Origin: Liquorilactobacillus sicerae
GTDB taxonomy: Bacteria > Bacillota > Bacilli > Lactobacillales > Lactobacillaceae
Length of the DNA: 64,000 bases
Assembly (NCBI RefSeq): GCF_029916425.1
Contig: NZ_JAHAVQ010000008.1
Location: 62,001 to 126,000 of the forward strand
Reading direction: 5' to 3'
The translations under genes and the position numbers were made by a program. Positions 25,962 through 39,046 of the stretch are shown piece after piece; positions within the stretch are counted from its first letter, which is position 1, and each line of letters begins with the position of its first letter. The notes under the pieces were generated by a model. That model was not told the DNA's origin and ran no database searches. It saw only the letters and a program-made list of their open reading frames with translations.

Positions 25962-26079
25962 GACTGTTTGCACCTCCTTATGGACTAATGGTCCTTAACT
26001 TTTATTAAGAACAAGGAAAGTAATCTAAAGCTATTTCTAGTTAGATACTAACAATCCCTGATTTTAACATTTTAATCTT

Positions 26080-26140
26080 CAATTTGCAAGACACAGTTTA
26101 ACATTCGGCTATTATTAATTACGCAAAGTTTTGCAAATTG
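26080..26140. repeat. inverted repeat between gyrA and rpsF
   Basis: CAATTTGCAA (26080-26089) and TTGCAAATTG (26131-26140) are perfect arms with a 41-base gap, abutting the gyrA stop. There is no T-run, so it is a weak terminator or a processing stem. Confidence 0.4.
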
Positions 26141-28615
26141 TTAGTTTTCATTGTCATCTGTGGCTGGTAAATCCTCATTTTCGTCTTCTGCTGCTACTTT
26201 TGCCATTGTTGCAACTGACGCATCAGCTGCAACTTTGATCAAATGTACCCCTAATGTTGCTCGACCCGTGGTTGAAACGCTTTGAATATTAAAACGGATC
26301 ATTACACCTTTGTCAGTGATTAGCATAATGTCCTCATCACCTTTGACCGTTGTTAAACCAACTATTGGCCCATTCTTTCCTGTAACATTAGCCGTTTTGA
26401 TTCCCTTGCCGCCGCGACCTTTAATTGGATACTCAGCTGCTGGTGTTTGCTTCCCGTAACCTTTTTCACTGATAATAAAGACTTTACTCTCAGGATCAAG
26501 AATTGCTGCACCAACCACATAATCATTTTCACGTAATCTGATTCCACGAACCCCACTTGCTGTGCGACCCATTGCTCTAACAGCTGTTTCAGCAAAGCTA
26601 ACGGCATAGCCCAAATGTGTCCCAATGATTAGCTTACGCTGATCGTTAGTGATTAAAACACGGATTAATTCATCATCATCTTTTAACGTAATTGCTTTTA
26701 AACCATTCTTACGAATATTTGAAAATTCAGCAACTGATGTTCGTTTTACAACACCGTATTTTGTCGTGAAGAAAAGGAAACTTTTTTTCACCTTGATTTC
26801 CCGGGAAACATTGATCACTGTTTGAACTTTTTCTTTTGGTTCAATTCCCAGTAAATTGATAATTGGAATACCTTTAGCTGTTCGACTGTATTCAGGTATC
26901 TCGTAGCCTTTCATTCGGTACACTTTTCCTAAATTCGTAAAGAACAATAATTCATCATGAGTTGATGTACTAATTAGATGTTCAATAAAATCATCATCAT
27001 GGACTCCCATTCCCTGAATGCCACGGCCACCTCGATGCTGAGCCTTGAACTCACTAATTGGCAAACGCTTGATGTAACCATTATGCGTCAAAACAACAAC
27101 TACATCCTCTTCTTCAATCAAGTCTTCGTCTTCAATACTTAAGACTTCTCCGACCATTAATTCAGTCCGGCGTTCATCACCATACTTAGCTTGGATTTCT
27201 AATAGCTCCTGATAAATAATTTTATCAATTCGTTCATTATGAGCCAGAATATCTTGATAATCAGCAATCTTTACTAACAGATCCTGATACTCATCTTCAA
27301 TTTTTTCACGCTCCAAGCCAGTCAGCCGTACTAAACGCATATCGAGAATGGCTTGAGCCTGTTTATCAGAAAGACTGTAATTATCAATTAATTTCGACTT
27401 TGCAACTTCGCCACTTTGAGAATTGCGAATAATATTGATAATTTCATCAATATGATCTAATGCAATTCTCAATCCCTCCAGAATATGAGCTCGTGCTTGT
27501 GCTTTACGCAAATCAAAAGCTGTTCGCCGCCGAATAACTTCTTCTTGATGCTTTAAATAATATTGCAAAATTTGTTTTATATTTAGGATTCGTGGAGTGC
27601 CATTAACGATCGCCAACATGTTAAAATTAAAGGTCGTCTGCATTAAGGTTAGTTTATAAAGATTATTTAAAACAACCGAGGCGCTAACATCTCGCCGAAT
27701 ATCAATTGAAATCCTCATCCCTTCACGATCGGATTCATCATGAATATCAGTAATTCCATCAATTTTTTTCTCACGAGCTAGTTCAGCAATTCGTTTGATC
27801 AAATTAGCTTTATTTACCATATAGGGCAGTTCATGGACAATAATCTGTTCACGACCATTTTTTTGGCTCTCAATTTCGACTTTGGCTCTTAAAATAACAG
27901 TTCCTTTTCCTGTTTCGTAAGCCTTACGAATTCCTGATTTACCCATTACAATTCCACCAGTTGGAAAATCAGGTCCCTTAATAACTTCCATTAGGTCAGC
28001 TATTGTAGCAGTTGGATTTTTCATCAAAATATGAATTCCAGAAATTACCTCTGTTAAATTATGTGGCGGAATATTGGTCGTCATCCCAACTGCAATTCCA
28101 GTTGCTCCATTCACTAGTAAATTAGGAAAGCGGGCTGGTAAAACTACTGGTTCACGTTCAGTACCATCATAATTGGGCTCAAAATCAATTGTATCCTTAT
28201 TGATATCCCGCAACATCTCAGTTGCAATTTTACTCATTCGTGCTTCAGTATAGCGCATAGCCGCTGCACTGTCGCCATCAACTGAGCCAAAATTGCCGTG
28301 ACCGTCAACCAACATATAGCGATAACTGAAATTTTGTGCCATCCGAACCATTGATTCATAAATCGCTGAGTCGCCATGTGGATGAAATTTTCCCATGACA
28401 TCCCCAACGATCCTAGCAGATTTCTTGTACGGTTTATCCGGTGTTACTCCCAACTCATTCATGCCGTACAAGATTCGGCGATGAACTGGTTTTAATCCAT
28501 CTCTGACATCTGGTAATGCCCTCGCTACGATGACACTCATCGCATAATCCAAGAATGATTTGCGCATAATTCCTGACAAATCAGCTTGCTTAATTCGATT
28601 TGGCAAATCTACCAA
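26141..28615 (-). CDS. gyrA: DNA gyrase subunit A
   Basis: Type II topoisomerase breakage-reunion subunit, 824 residues. It has the winged-helix domain with [17 protein letters not shown] (quinolone region) and the active-site Tyr in [11 protein letters not shown] near residue 122, the coiled tower, and a C-terminal beta-pinwheel with GyrA box ([10 protein letters not shown]). The start is TTG with GGGAGG eight bases upstream. A Ser and a Glu occupy the common quinolone-resistance positions (GDSAIYE), the susceptible form. It is 54 bases after gyrB. Confidence 0.98.
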   Translation of the reverse strand: MVDLPNRIKQADLSGIMRKSFLDYAMSVIVARALPDVRDGLKPVHRRILYGMNELGVTPDKPYKKSARIVGDVMGKFHPHGDSAIYESMVRMAQNFSYRYMLVDGHGNFGSVDGDSAAAMRYTEARMSKIATEMLRDINKDTIDFEPNYDGTEREPVVLPARFPNLLVNGATGIAVGMTTNIPPHNLTEVISGIHILMKNPTATIADLMEVIKGPDFPTGGIVMGKSGIRKAYETGKGTVILRAKVEIESQKNGREQIIVHELPYMVNKANLIKRIAELAREKKIDGITDIHDESDREGMRISIDIRRDVSASVVLNNLYKLTLMQTTFNFNMLAIVNGTPRILNIKQILQYYLKHQEEVIRRRTAFDLRKAQARAHILEGLRIALDHIDEIINIIRNSQSGEVAKSKLIDNYSLSDKQAQAILDMRLVRLTGLEREKIEDEYQDLLVKIADYQDILAHNERIDKIIYQELLEIQAKYGDERRTELMVGEVLSIEDEDLIEEEDVVVVLTHNGYIKRLPISEFKAQHRGGRGIQGMGVHDDDFIEHLISTSTHDELLFFTNLGKVYRMKGYEIPEYSRTAKGIPIINLLGIEPKEKVQTVINVSREIKVKKSFLFFTTKYGVVKRTSVAEFSNIRKNGLKAITLKDDDELIRVLITNDQRKLIIGTHLGYAVSFAETAVRAMGRTASGVRGIRLRENDYVVGAAILDPESKVFIISEKGYGKQTPAAEYPIKGRGGKGIKTANVTGKNGPIVGLTTVKGDEDIMLITDKGVMIRFNIQSVSTTGRATLGVHLIKVAADASVATMAKVAAEDENEDLPATDDNEN

Positions 28616-28669
28616 GTTTTTTACCTCCCAAATTAATTATTCACCTAATTTGATATTTCCCAGGAAATA

Positions 28670-31763
<3,094 letters not shown>

Positions 31764-31764
<1 letters not shown>

Positions 31765-31997
31765 TATTTCTGATCTGTTTCAACTTTTGTCAGTATAATT
31801 GTTCCAACTTCCGCAATTTGAATGCGATCAGCGGGATAAAGCTTCTTTCCGCGTCGTTGTTCTGGTTGACCATTTAATAAAACCTGATGATCTTTCAGGT
31901 ACCATTTTGCTTGTCCTCCAGAACTAACAACATCCACATTTTTTAACAGTTGTCCTAAGGTAATGTAGGGAGCTGTTAATTTCAAAGTTTGATTCAA
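31764..31997 (-). CDS. yaaA: S4-domain RNA-binding protein YaaA
   Basis: Small S4-like RNA-binding protein between dnaN and recF, 77 residues. YITLGQLLKNVDVVSSGGQAKWYL and VLLNGQPEQRRGKKLYPAD are the S4 core. The frame is open far upstream. TTG at 31997, eight bases after AAAAGGCGGG, gives the normal family length. A GTG three codons earlier is the alternative. Its stop overlaps recF. Confidence 0.9.
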
Positions 31998-32195
31998 ATT
32001 TTTCACCCGCCTTTTAACCGTCTCTAAGATAATTATAACCTTTCTAAACCTGAATGGCAATTCTATATCGCCTCTAAATCGATTTTAAGAGCTTTTAACC
32101 AACCATAATATGTTTTATTTACCATTAGTCAAAATTGCTCAAATCACCAAAAAATCGTTTTTAAACTAGGTAGCTCAAAATTTAAAGCTCAAGCC

Positions 32196-32227
32196 AAAAA
32201 AGAAGCGATGTTAGCCATCGCTTCTTG
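32196..32227 (-). terminator. terminator after dnaN
   Basis: AAGAAGCGATG/CATCGCTTCTT arms with TTAG-type loop, followed on the minus strand by TTTTTT. It ends the dnaA-dnaN unit before yaaA. Confidence 0.8.
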
Positions 32228-32248
32228 ATCATTATAAATAGCTTGTTA

Positions 32249-33385
32249 TTAAAAAGTCCTAACTGGCGTGATCAATTGGATAAAATCGTTTTGATTTTCG
32301 CTTGGAGTTAACGTAAATGGTCTTAAAGGCTGAGTGAAATTCACTCTGACCGTCGTTTGCCCAAAAGAACGTAATGCATCTTTCATGTAATCTGGGTTAA
32401 AAGAAATCTCCAACGGTTTACCAGTTAGATTTTCAAAATTCAAAACTTCATCAATCGTTCCAACTTCCGGTGAATTCCCATAGATTTTTGCTAAATGTTG
32501 CTCTGGATCAAGAGTTAGCTTAACTATATTGTAGTTTCCTTCATGTGATAATAACGAAGCTCGATCAATCACTGCTAAAAAATCACTAGCGTTAACTTCA
32601 AGATCCGTTTCAGAACTAGTGGGAATCAATTGAGCCGTATCTGGATAATTTCCTTCTAAAAGTCGTGAATAAAAAACAGTTTGATCAAACAGGCATAGTA
32701 TTTGATTTTCTGAAATTCGCAATTCAACTTTTTCTGAACTATCTGGCAGCATTCGTGCCAGTTCAACTAAAGAGCGATTCGGAACAATAACGTCATAATT
32801 TAATTCGTTAATATCTAATGGAATTTTGCGTTGGCTTAAACGATGACTATCAGTAGCAACTGCCGTTAACTGTCCTTGAGAAATTATTAAGTGAACTCCA
32901 GTCAAGATTGGCCGGCTTTCTTGATTTGACGTAGCAATAACGGTTTGATTAATAACTTTTTTTAGTAAATCCGCAGATAATGAAATTTTCTGGGAAATTT
33001 CAACTTCTGGTAAATGAGGATATTCTTCAGCTGAAATGCCATTTACTTTAAAAACAGATTTTCCAGCTAAGATTTGCGTTTGCTGATTTTCAAAAGTATT
33101 TAATGAAAAAGTATCGCCAGAGAGTTTTTTGATGATTTCGCTAAAAAATCTAGCTGGTAATACAATTGCACCTGTTTCTCCAATTTCTAATTGTGCGTTG
33201 TCATCTGATTTTATAATAGCAGCTTCAATTGAAATGTCAGAATCACTGCCTGTTAAGATCAACTTTTCATTTGTTAGTGTAAGTTTAATCCCAGTTAGAA
33301 TTGGAATCGTTGTTTTACTGGCAATTACTCGTTGGACATTAGTTAATTGCTGCATGAAAGCTAATCTTTTGATAGAAAATTTCAT
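32249..33385 (-). CDS. dnaN: DNA polymerase III sliding clamp (beta)
   Basis: Ring-shaped processivity clamp, 378 residues in three repeated domains. MKFSIKRLAFMQQL opens it, VATDSHRLSQRKI is in domain two, and the C terminus LTPVRTF-like end (FIQLITPVRTF) forms part of the binding pocket. ATG with AGGAGG upstream. The origin unwinding site lies immediately upstream, so dnaN transcription starts close to the point of strand opening. Confidence 0.98.
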   Translation of the reverse strand: MKFSIKRLAFMQQLTNVQRVIASKTTIPILTGIKLTLTNEKLILTGSDSDISIEAAIIKSDDNAQLEIGETGAIVLPARFFSEIIKKLSGDTFSLNTFENQQTQILAGKSVFKVNGISAEEYPHLPEVEISQKISLSADLLKKVINQTVIATSNQESRPILTGVHLIISQGQLTAVATDSHRLSQRKIPLDINELNYDVIVPNRSLVELARMLPDSSEKVELRISENQILCLFDQTVFYSRLLEGNYPDTAQLIPTSSETDLEVNASDFLAVIDRASLLSHEGNYNIVKLTLDPEQHLAKIYGNSPEVGTIDEVLNFENLTGKPLEISFNPDYMKDALRSFGQTTVRVNFTQPLRPFTLTPSENQNDFIQLITPVRTF

Positions 33386-33426
33386 ACTGAACCTCCTAGT
33401 TAAATTATATTAATTAATAGTTTTTT

Positions 33427-33518
33427 TAGTAATAGTAGTAGATGGTGTGGATTATGTGGATAAGTTGAAAACTTTCTGGCAATTCAAAGTTATCCACTTG
33501 TGCATATCTTGTGGATAA
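33427..33518. other. oriC unwinding site: DnaA-trio plus DnaA boxes
   Basis: Five trinucleotides TAG-TAA-TAG-TAG-TAG (33427-33441) on the plus strand, that is 3'-GAT repeats on the opposite reading, run into four bases and then abutting boxes TGTGGATTA (33446-33454) and TGTGGATAA (33455-33463). More boxes are at 33490-33498 (one mismatch) and 33510-33518 (exact). AT-rich sequence (33400-33427) lies on the dnaN side. This is the layout of the Bacillus basal unwinding system. Confidence 0.85.
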
Positions 33519-33548
33519 TTTATAAAGAAATCCACAGTTTCCACAATA

Positions 33549-34916
33549 TTACTTTTTAAGCTCACTTTTTAAGTCAGCAATTGATCGTTGGAGATTACTA
33601 TCAGTTTCCAACATTTCAGAAATTTTTTCGTGAGCATGAATTACTGTGGTGTGATCTTTCCCACCAAATTCATTGCCTATTTTTGGCAATGAAGCATCTG
33701 TTAATTCGCGAGCTAAATACATGGCAATTTGTCTTGGAATCACAATGTTTTTGACCCGTTTTTTACCTTTAAGCTCGCTGATCGACAAATGAAAATATTT
33801 AGCTACTTTATCTTGAATAACAGCAATTGACAGTTCACTGGATTTGCCGGTTAATTTGAGATTTTTTAATGCATCAGCTGCTAAGCTGGTTGTAATCGGT
33901 GAATGTAGCAAAGAAGCGTATGCTTGGACACGAGCTAGAGCACCTTCTAATTCTCTGATGTTTGAATCAATCTGACCAGCAATATAACTTAGTGTATCAT
34001 CAGGAATTGCTAAACGATCAGCATCGGCTTTGCTACGTAGGATAGCAATTCTGGTTTCCAAATCTGGCGGTGTGATATCAACCGAAAGTCCCCATTTAAA
34101 ACGTGAGACAAGACGTTTTTGCAACTTAGGAATTTCATTTGGTAAACGATCAGAAGTCAAAACAATTTGTTTTTTATCATCATAAAGTGTATTGAAAGTA
34201 TGGAAGAATTCTTCTTGAGTTCCTTCCTTATCAGCAAAAAATTGAATATCGTCAACGAGTAGTAGATCAACGCTGCGATATTCTTGGCGAAACTCTTCTT
34301 GGCGTTTAGTTTGAATTGAATTAATAAAATCATTAGCAAATGCTTCACTAGTAACATATTTAACTTTGGCTTGAGGGTTATTGGTCAACATTTGATGGCC
34401 AATTGCTTGCATTAAATGGGTTTTCCCTAGACCAACACCACCAAAGAAAAATAGTGGATTATATAATGCCCCAGGCTCTTCGGCGACAACTAAAGCTGCT
34501 GCATGAGCCATTTGATTGCCCTTACCGATCACAAAAGTTTCAAAGGTATATTTATCGTTTAACTTTGTTTCACGCATAAAAGTGGGTTGACGTTTTTCAA
34601 TGATTGCAGTTGTCTGATTAGCAGGTGAATCAGTTCTCCAAGCCGGTTCACCTTTTAATGGATCTGGATCATTGGGCAGCTTGACATAGACTTTGATTGT
34701 CTGATTGATACTGTTTTTGATCATTGAAATTACTTGTTGGCTCAAATTAGCATTCCAATAGTCTTTGTGAAGTGCAGTTGGAACTTCAATGACAAGTCTT
34801 TTTTGACTAAAGCTGATCGGTTTGGCAGCTTTAAGCCAAGTATTGTAACTGATAGTTGATAGTTTCTTCTTAAATTCATCACAAATAAATTGCCACAATG
34901 TTTCAAGATCAGGCAC
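33549..34916 (-). CDS. dnaA: chromosomal replication initiator DnaA
   Basis: The 455-residue initiator has domain I ([17 protein letters not shown]), a linker, an AAA+ domain with Walker [16 protein letters not shown] near residue 157 and Walker [14 protein letters not shown], and domain IV with the DnaA signature [15 protein letters not shown] near residue 420. The start is GTG after GGGGGGAATC. It is flanked on both sides by DnaA boxes. Confidence 0.98.
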   Translation of the reverse strand: MPDLETLWQFICDEFKKKLSTISYNTWLKAAKPISFSQKRLVIEVPTALHKDYWNANLSQQVISMIKNSINQTIKVYVKLPNDPDPLKGEPAWRTDSPANQTTAIIEKRQPTFMRETKLNDKYTFETFVIGKGNQMAHAAALVVAEEPGALYNPLFFFGGVGLGKTHLMQAIGHQMLTNNPQAKVKYVTSEAFANDFINSIQTKRQEEFRQEYRSVDLLLVDDIQFFADKEGTQEEFFHTFNTLYDDKKQIVLTSDRLPNEIPKLQKRLVSRFKWGLSVDITPPDLETRIAILRSKADADRLAIPDDTLSYIAGQIDSNIRELEGALARVQAYASLLHSPITTSLAADALKNLKLTGKSSELSIAVIQDKVAKYFHLSISELKGKKRVKNIVIPRQIAMYLARELTDASLPKIGNEFGGKDHTTVIHAHEKISEMLETDSNLQRSIADLKSELKK

Positions 34917-34952
34917 CTAAGATTCCCCCCTTTTGATAAAAGTTCACTTGTT

Positions 34953-34984
34953 ATTTTAGCATAGTTTTCCACAGGTGTGGAAAA
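34953..34984 (-). promoter_or_regulatory. dnaA promoter with overlapping DnaA-box palindrome
   Basis: An extended -10 TGCTAAAAT is read on the minus strand (TAAAAT 34953-34958). In the -35 area lies a perfect palindrome of two facing box variants, TTTTCCACA and TGTGGAAAA (34965-34984). This suggests autorepression by DnaA. Confidence 0.55.
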
Positions 34985-35266
34985 TTAATTTAATTTGTTC
35001 AACAGCTTGTTATTTAGTTTTCCACAGTGCTGTGTGAAACTAAAAATTATGTCTGATTTTTAAGTTTTCCACAAGCTGTATGTGAAGCAATTATCCCAAT
35101 ATAATAAGCTTTTTAAGGCTTGTCCACAAAGAAAAAATTGCTTGTGGATAAGTTAAAAACAGGCTGTTAATTTGTGTAAAAATCGGTTAAGAGTTAAGTT
35201 GATAGTTTTCCACAGTTGACAACTAATCCACAGAAAAGTAATTTAACGTTAGCAATTTGTGGATAA
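34965..35266. other. oriC upstream DnaA-box array (dnaA-rpmH gap)
   Basis: Exact boxes TGTGGATAA at 35143-35151 and 35258-35266. Variant boxes TTTTCCACA at 34965, 35018, 35065 and 35206, TGTGGAAAA at 34976, TTGTCCACA at 35120 and TAATCCACA at 35224. Together with the dnaA-dnaN site this gives the bipartite Firmicutes origin. No gene lies in 34917-35408. TTGACA at 35273 may serve rpmH. Confidence 0.85.
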
Positions 35267-35408
35267 CTTTTTTTGACAGAAGCTAAAAAGAACTTTAAAA
35301 ATAAATCAATTTGTGATATCATCAATAAGTATTGTGTGACTTGACAATTTAATCAAGTAAGGATTGAAATCTATTTGTTAAGTTCGTAGTTACAGGAGGT
35401 GTTACTAA

Positions 35409-35543
35409 ATGAAGAGAACATATCAACCAAAAAAACGTCATCGTCAAAGAGTTCATGGATTTCGTAAACGAATGAGTACAAGCAACGGTCGCAAAGTTTT
35501 AGCACGTCGACGCCGCAAGGGCAGAAGAGTTTTGTCTGCATAG
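35409..35543 (+). CDS. rpmH: 50S ribosomal protein L34
   Basis: A 44-residue very basic protein, too short for many gene finders: [19 protein letters not shown] at the start, then RKGRRVLSA at the end. ACAGGAGGTG precedes the ATG by six bases. It is the first rightward gene after the origin, upstream of rnpA as in nearly all bacteria. Confidence 0.98.
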   Translation: MKRTYQPKKRHRQRVHGFRKRMSTSNGRKVLARRRRKGRRVLSA

Positions 35544-35575
35544 ACCACTGACCGTCAGTGGTCTTTTATTTTTTT
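35542..35575 (+). terminator. hairpin between rpmH and rnpA
   Basis: AGACCACTGAC/GTCAGTGGTCT arms with a one-base spacer, then TTTTATTTTTTT. It probably acts as a partial terminator lowering rnpA relative to rpmH. Confidence 0.75.
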
Positions 35576-35609
35576 GATGGTAGTAACAACCGGTATTTGG
35601 AGATGGATT

Positions 35610-35960
35610 ATGCGAAAATCATACCGTGTTAAAAGTGAAAGAGATTTTCAACAAGTTTTTGAAAACGGGAAATCTTTTGCTAATCGACAATTTGTGGTTT
35701 ATGTTTTAGAAAAACCAAGTCAACCCCATTTTCGAGTCGGAATTTCAGTCGGTAAAAAGATTGGAAATGCTGTTGCTCGCAATTGGGTAAAAAGGCGAAT
35801 CAGACAAAGCTTGACGGAACTAAAACCACAATTGAAACAAAATTGTGATTTTATCGTGATTGCTCGGCCAACGATTGCGGGACAATCAATGAATGTTGTT
35901 AAGCAGCATTTAATGCATGTTTTGCATTTAGCTCAATTGCTGCCACATCGAAGCGCTTAA
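35610..35960 (+). CDS. rnpA: ribonuclease P protein component
   Basis: A 116-residue protein subunit that assists the RNase P RNA in tRNA 5' maturation. MRKSYRVKSERDFQQVF start, central FRVGISVGKKIGNAVARN and RNNR-like VKRRIRQSL are the family marks. ATG 35610 follows GGAG by seven bases; the frame extends 12 codons further upstream into the rpmH hairpin. Confidence 0.97.
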   Translation: MRKSYRVKSERDFQQVFENGKSFANRQFVVYVLEKPSQPHFRVGISVGKKIGNAVARNWVKRRIRQSLTELKPQLKQNCDFIVIARPTIAGQSMNVVKQHLMHVLHLAQLLPHRSA

Positions 35961-35976
35961 AGAGAGGTTTGATTCT

Positions 35977-36807
35977 GTGAAGAAAAAAATAAAACGCTTA
36001 TTATTGATTCTCAGCACCTTATCGTTGATTGTGGTGCTTTCGGGTTGCAGCAACACGGCAGTTACACAAAATAGTACCGGCTTTTGGGATCATTATATTG
36101 TTTGGAATTTTATTCGAGCAATTCAATTCTTAAGTATTCATGGTAATTACGGCTGGGGAATAATTTTCTTTACGATTGCAGTTCGGGTAATCTTGTTACC
36201 CTTATTCTTTTACCAAACCAAAAGCATGCGCAAAACGATGGACCTTCAACCGCAATTAAAGGCATTGCAGCAAAAGTATTCCGCTAAGGATTTAGAAACA
36301 CAGAACAAATTGCGGGAGGAACAGCAAAAGCTATATGCTGAAGCGGGTGTCAATCCGGTTGCCGGTTGTTTGCCATTGATAGTTCAAATGCCGATTTTGT
36401 ATGCTTTGTATCAAGCAATTTTTCGTTCGCCCGTTTTGAAGACTGGTTCCTTTTTGTGGATGCAGCTGGGAGATAAAGATCCATATTTTATTTTACCGAT
36501 TATAGCAGCAATCTTTACTTACATTACTTCAAAATTGAGCATGATGTCACAACCAGAACAAAATGGAATGAGCACAGCAATGACACTCGGAATGCCAGTG
36601 GTAATTTTAATAACGGCGATCAATTTTCCAGCCGCGTTGTCACTTTACTGGGTGATTACCAATGCTTTTTCCGCTTTACAGACACTGATGTTCAATAATC
36701 CGTTTAAAATCAATCATGAACGGCAAGAGAAGCAACAGCTAGCAAAGAAAAAACAAAGAACATTAGCTAAAGCTAAACGCCGGGCTTTAAAAAGCAAGAA
36801 AAAATAG
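35977..36807 (+). CDS. yidC: YidC/Oxa1 membrane insertase, lipoprotein type
   Basis: A 276-residue insertase for membrane proteins. A lipoprotein signal with lipobox VLSGC (about residues 20-24) is followed by five membrane helices and a Lys/Arg-rich tail. The conserved Arg of the hydrophilic groove lies in the first post-signal helix (FTIAVRVILLPLF). The start is GTG after GAGAGG. jag normally follows directly, but here it is 12.7 kb away. Confidence 0.95.
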   Translation: MKKKIKRLLLILSTLSLIVVLSGCSNTAVTQNSTGFWDHYIVWNFIRAIQFLSIHGNYGWGIIFFTIAVRVILLPLFFYQTKSMRKTMDLQPQLKALQQKYSAKDLETQNKLREEQQKLYAEAGVNPVAGCLPLIVQMPILYALYQAIFRSPVLKTGSFLWMQLGDKDPYFILPIIAAIFTYITSKLSMMSQPEQNGMSTAMTLGMPVVILITAINFPAALSLYWVITNAFSALQTLMFNNPFKINHERQEKQQLAKKKQRTLAKAKRRALKSKKK

Positions 36808-36874
36808 TTAATAATTAAATCATTGATTAGAGTTTTAGAAAATTAAGAATAAAAACTCTTTTTAATTGAAATTG

Positions 36875-36915
36875 AAAAAGTCGTTGGAATTACGCTCAAT
36901 TCCAACGACTTTTTC
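36875..36915. terminator. bidirectional terminator after yidC
   Basis: AAAAAGTCGTTGGAATT and AATTCCAACGACTTTTT are perfect arms around ACGCTC. It marks the end of the rpmH-rnpA-yidC unit. Confidence 0.85.
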
Positions 36916-36984
36916 AGTTTGTCAATCACTCATCACTAAGGTGAGGGTTTTCTGCTAAATATTAATTAAACGATCTCAGGCTAA

Positions 36985-38889
36985 TCACCAAATATTGACA
37001 CGTTTTTCTGGTGGTAGATACATTCCATCACCAGGCTGAACTTTAAATGTTTGATAAAAGTCAGCCAAGTTTTTAGGCTGGATATTAGCCCGCAATTCAT
37101 TGGGGGCATGGACGTCAATATTCAATAAAAGTTTTTGACGTTCTAGTGAGGATTTCATGCACCAAATGCGTGCCCAGTTGATAAAAAAGGCCCTCAGATC
37201 TGGAGCTGGTTCACTTTTGGCAGCTTCAAGTGCACAGCTTAAACCACCGGCATCAGCGATGTTTTCGGAAACGACCAATTTACCGTTAACTTTTCCGGCT
37301 GGAGTCTTTAAACCATCAAATTCTGTAATCATTTGCTGGGATAATTTTTCAAAATGAGCCAAGTCTTCCTTGGTCCACCAATTATGCAGATTACCGTATT
37401 CATCAAAATGAGCACCATTGTTATCAAAAGCGTGGGAAATCTCATGTGCAATGACAGCGCCAATTCCACCAAAGTTCTCACTAGCATTTTGGTCAAGACT
37501 ATAAAATGGAGCTTGCAAGATAGCTGCTGGAAAGACAATAATGTTGTAAGACGGATTATAGTAGGCATTGACCGTATGTGCACTCATCTCCCAACGTGTG
37601 CGATCAACTGATTTGCCCCATTTAGCATAATGATCATGATTGGCAATTTGCTCAAAACGCAACACATTTGCAACTAAAGAGTTACCATCAACCTTAAATT
37701 TCTTATATAATTCAGCTAACTTTTCTGGATAACCGACTTGAACTCCTAATTTATCAAGCTTAAGGATTGCCTTATCTCTAGTTGCTTGGCTTAACCAATC
37801 GTTACTTGCTAACCTTTTTTTATAGACTGCCACCATTTTCTGAACCATGTCGGTAACATCGGCTTTGGCTTGAGAACCAAAATATTTGTGTGCATAATAA
37901 AGCCCAACCACTTGGTCAAATTGAGAAGTAGCAAGATAATAAGCACTTTTTTGCGGTTTCATAGGTTCTTTACTACCAGAAATTGCTCGGTGATATTGAC
38001 CACCAATGATCCGCAGCTGATCAGATAAGAAACCAGTACTGTTTAAAACAGTTTTAACAAAGATCCAACTGCGGATTTTTTCAAAGTTTTCGGCGGTGAC
38101 CAACTGATTTAAAGCAGCATAATATTGGGGTTCGGTAACAATTACTTGATCAGGCAAAGTGCCAATCAGGCTTTGGATATAGTGCTTTAAATCAATATTT
38201 GAACTGCTAGCAGCAAAGTCTTCCAGGGAATATTTATTATAAGCTTTAACGTAATCTGCCCGTTCTGTGCTGTCTTTCACGTGTGGTACAAGTAATTGGT
38301 CAAAAGCTAATGTCTCGGCGGTGACTTTGTTGATCAATGCTTCATCATAGCCAGCTAGTTTTAAGACCTCATGCAACATTTGCTGGTATATTTTTAATAA
38401 AGCAGCAGCGGCTGGATTTTCATTTTGATAATAGGTTTTATCAGGCAGAATCAGGCTAGGAACATCAGCCATTAAAGCATATTGGGAAGTGTTTTTCATG
38501 TCTGGTTCCACGTAAAGTGGAAATGGGACAGGATAGCCAGCAAAAGTCAAATCACCTAACTGAGTTTGCCAATCTGTGAGGTCCTTAAGATTTAAAATTC
38601 TTTCAGCATAAGCTCGAATTGGCTCATAGCCTAGCTGATTGCGCTTTTTAAAATCAGCAGCTAACTGGTAAAACTTTAAAAATTCAGCTAAATATGGATC
38701 AGTGACCGTAGTTGGTTGGAGGTTTTTAAAATCAGCCATTAAAGTTTTTTCGATTGTGTCAGCTAAGTCAGCAAAGCCGCCCGTGACCGGTTTGTCTGCT
38801 GGAATTTTGGCATTTTTCAGCCAAGCTCCATTGATTGCTTGGTATAAGTCGTCCTTGATTAAGGACGGATTGATTGTTGATTTACTCAA
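36985..38889 (-). CDS. pepO: M13 family zinc endopeptidase (PepO)
   Basis: A neprilysin-type oligopeptidase of 634 residues without a signal peptide, so cytoplasmic. It cleaves peptides during growth on protein. Zinc ligands are seen in VIAHEISHAFDNNGAHFDE (HExxH) and SENIADAGG (ExxxD). NAYYNPSYNIIVFPAAILQ is the M13 substrate-binding block. TTG 38889 lies eight bases after AGAGG; a TTG three codons earlier overlaps that site. It is oriented toward the origin, against neighbours, and starts the accessory block inserted between yidC and jag. Confidence 0.93.
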   Translation of the reverse strand: MSKSTINPSLIKDDLYQAINGAWLKNAKIPADKPVTGGFADLADTIEKTLMADFKNLQPTTVTDPYLAEFLKFYQLAADFKKRNQLGYEPIRAYAERILNLKDLTDWQTQLGDLTFAGYPVPFPLYVEPDMKNTSQYALMADVPSLILPDKTYYQNENPAAAALLKIYQQMLHEVLKLAGYDEALINKVTAETLAFDQLLVPHVKDSTERADYVKAYNKYSLEDFAASSSNIDLKHYIQSLIGTLPDQVIVTEPQYYAALNQLVTAENFEKIRSWIFVKTVLNSTGFLSDQLRIIGGQYHRAISGSKEPMKPQKSAYYLATSQFDQVVGLYYAHKYFGSQAKADVTDMVQKMVAVYKKRLASNDWLSQATRDKAILKLDKLGVQVGYPEKLAELYKKFKVDGNSLVANVLRFEQIANHDHYAKWGKSVDRTRWEMSAHTVNAYYNPSYNIIVFPAAILQAPFYSLDQNASENFGGIGAVIAHEISHAFDNNGAHFDEYGNLHNWWTKEDLAHFEKLSQQMITEFDGLKTPAGKVNGKLVVSENIADAGGLSCALEAAKSEPAPDLRAFFINWARIWCMKSSLERQKLLLNIDVHAPNELRANIQPKNLADFYQTFKVQPGDGMYLPPEKRVNIW

Positions 38890-39046
38890 AGTTTGCAACC
38901 TCTTTTCGTCTTGTATAAAAACTATTGTAATTCAAAAGTGTATCAGATAAAAGCTTCAAGGGGCTTAAACAAATTTACTAGTTTGACTTTAATAAGTTTG
39001 CTATGATAAAGAGTAGAAATTTCGTGCTATAAAGGGGCGATCAAAA

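Noticed and set aside
25974-26010. Possible S6-S18 autoregulatory leader before rpsF
   Set aside because: Only a four-pair GGAC/GTCC hairpin is visible; the diagnostic bulge sequence was not found.
34157-34357. Open frames overlapping dnaA, gyrA and other core genes in other frames
   Set aside because: They lie within strongly conserved genes, lack ribosome sites and show no family features.
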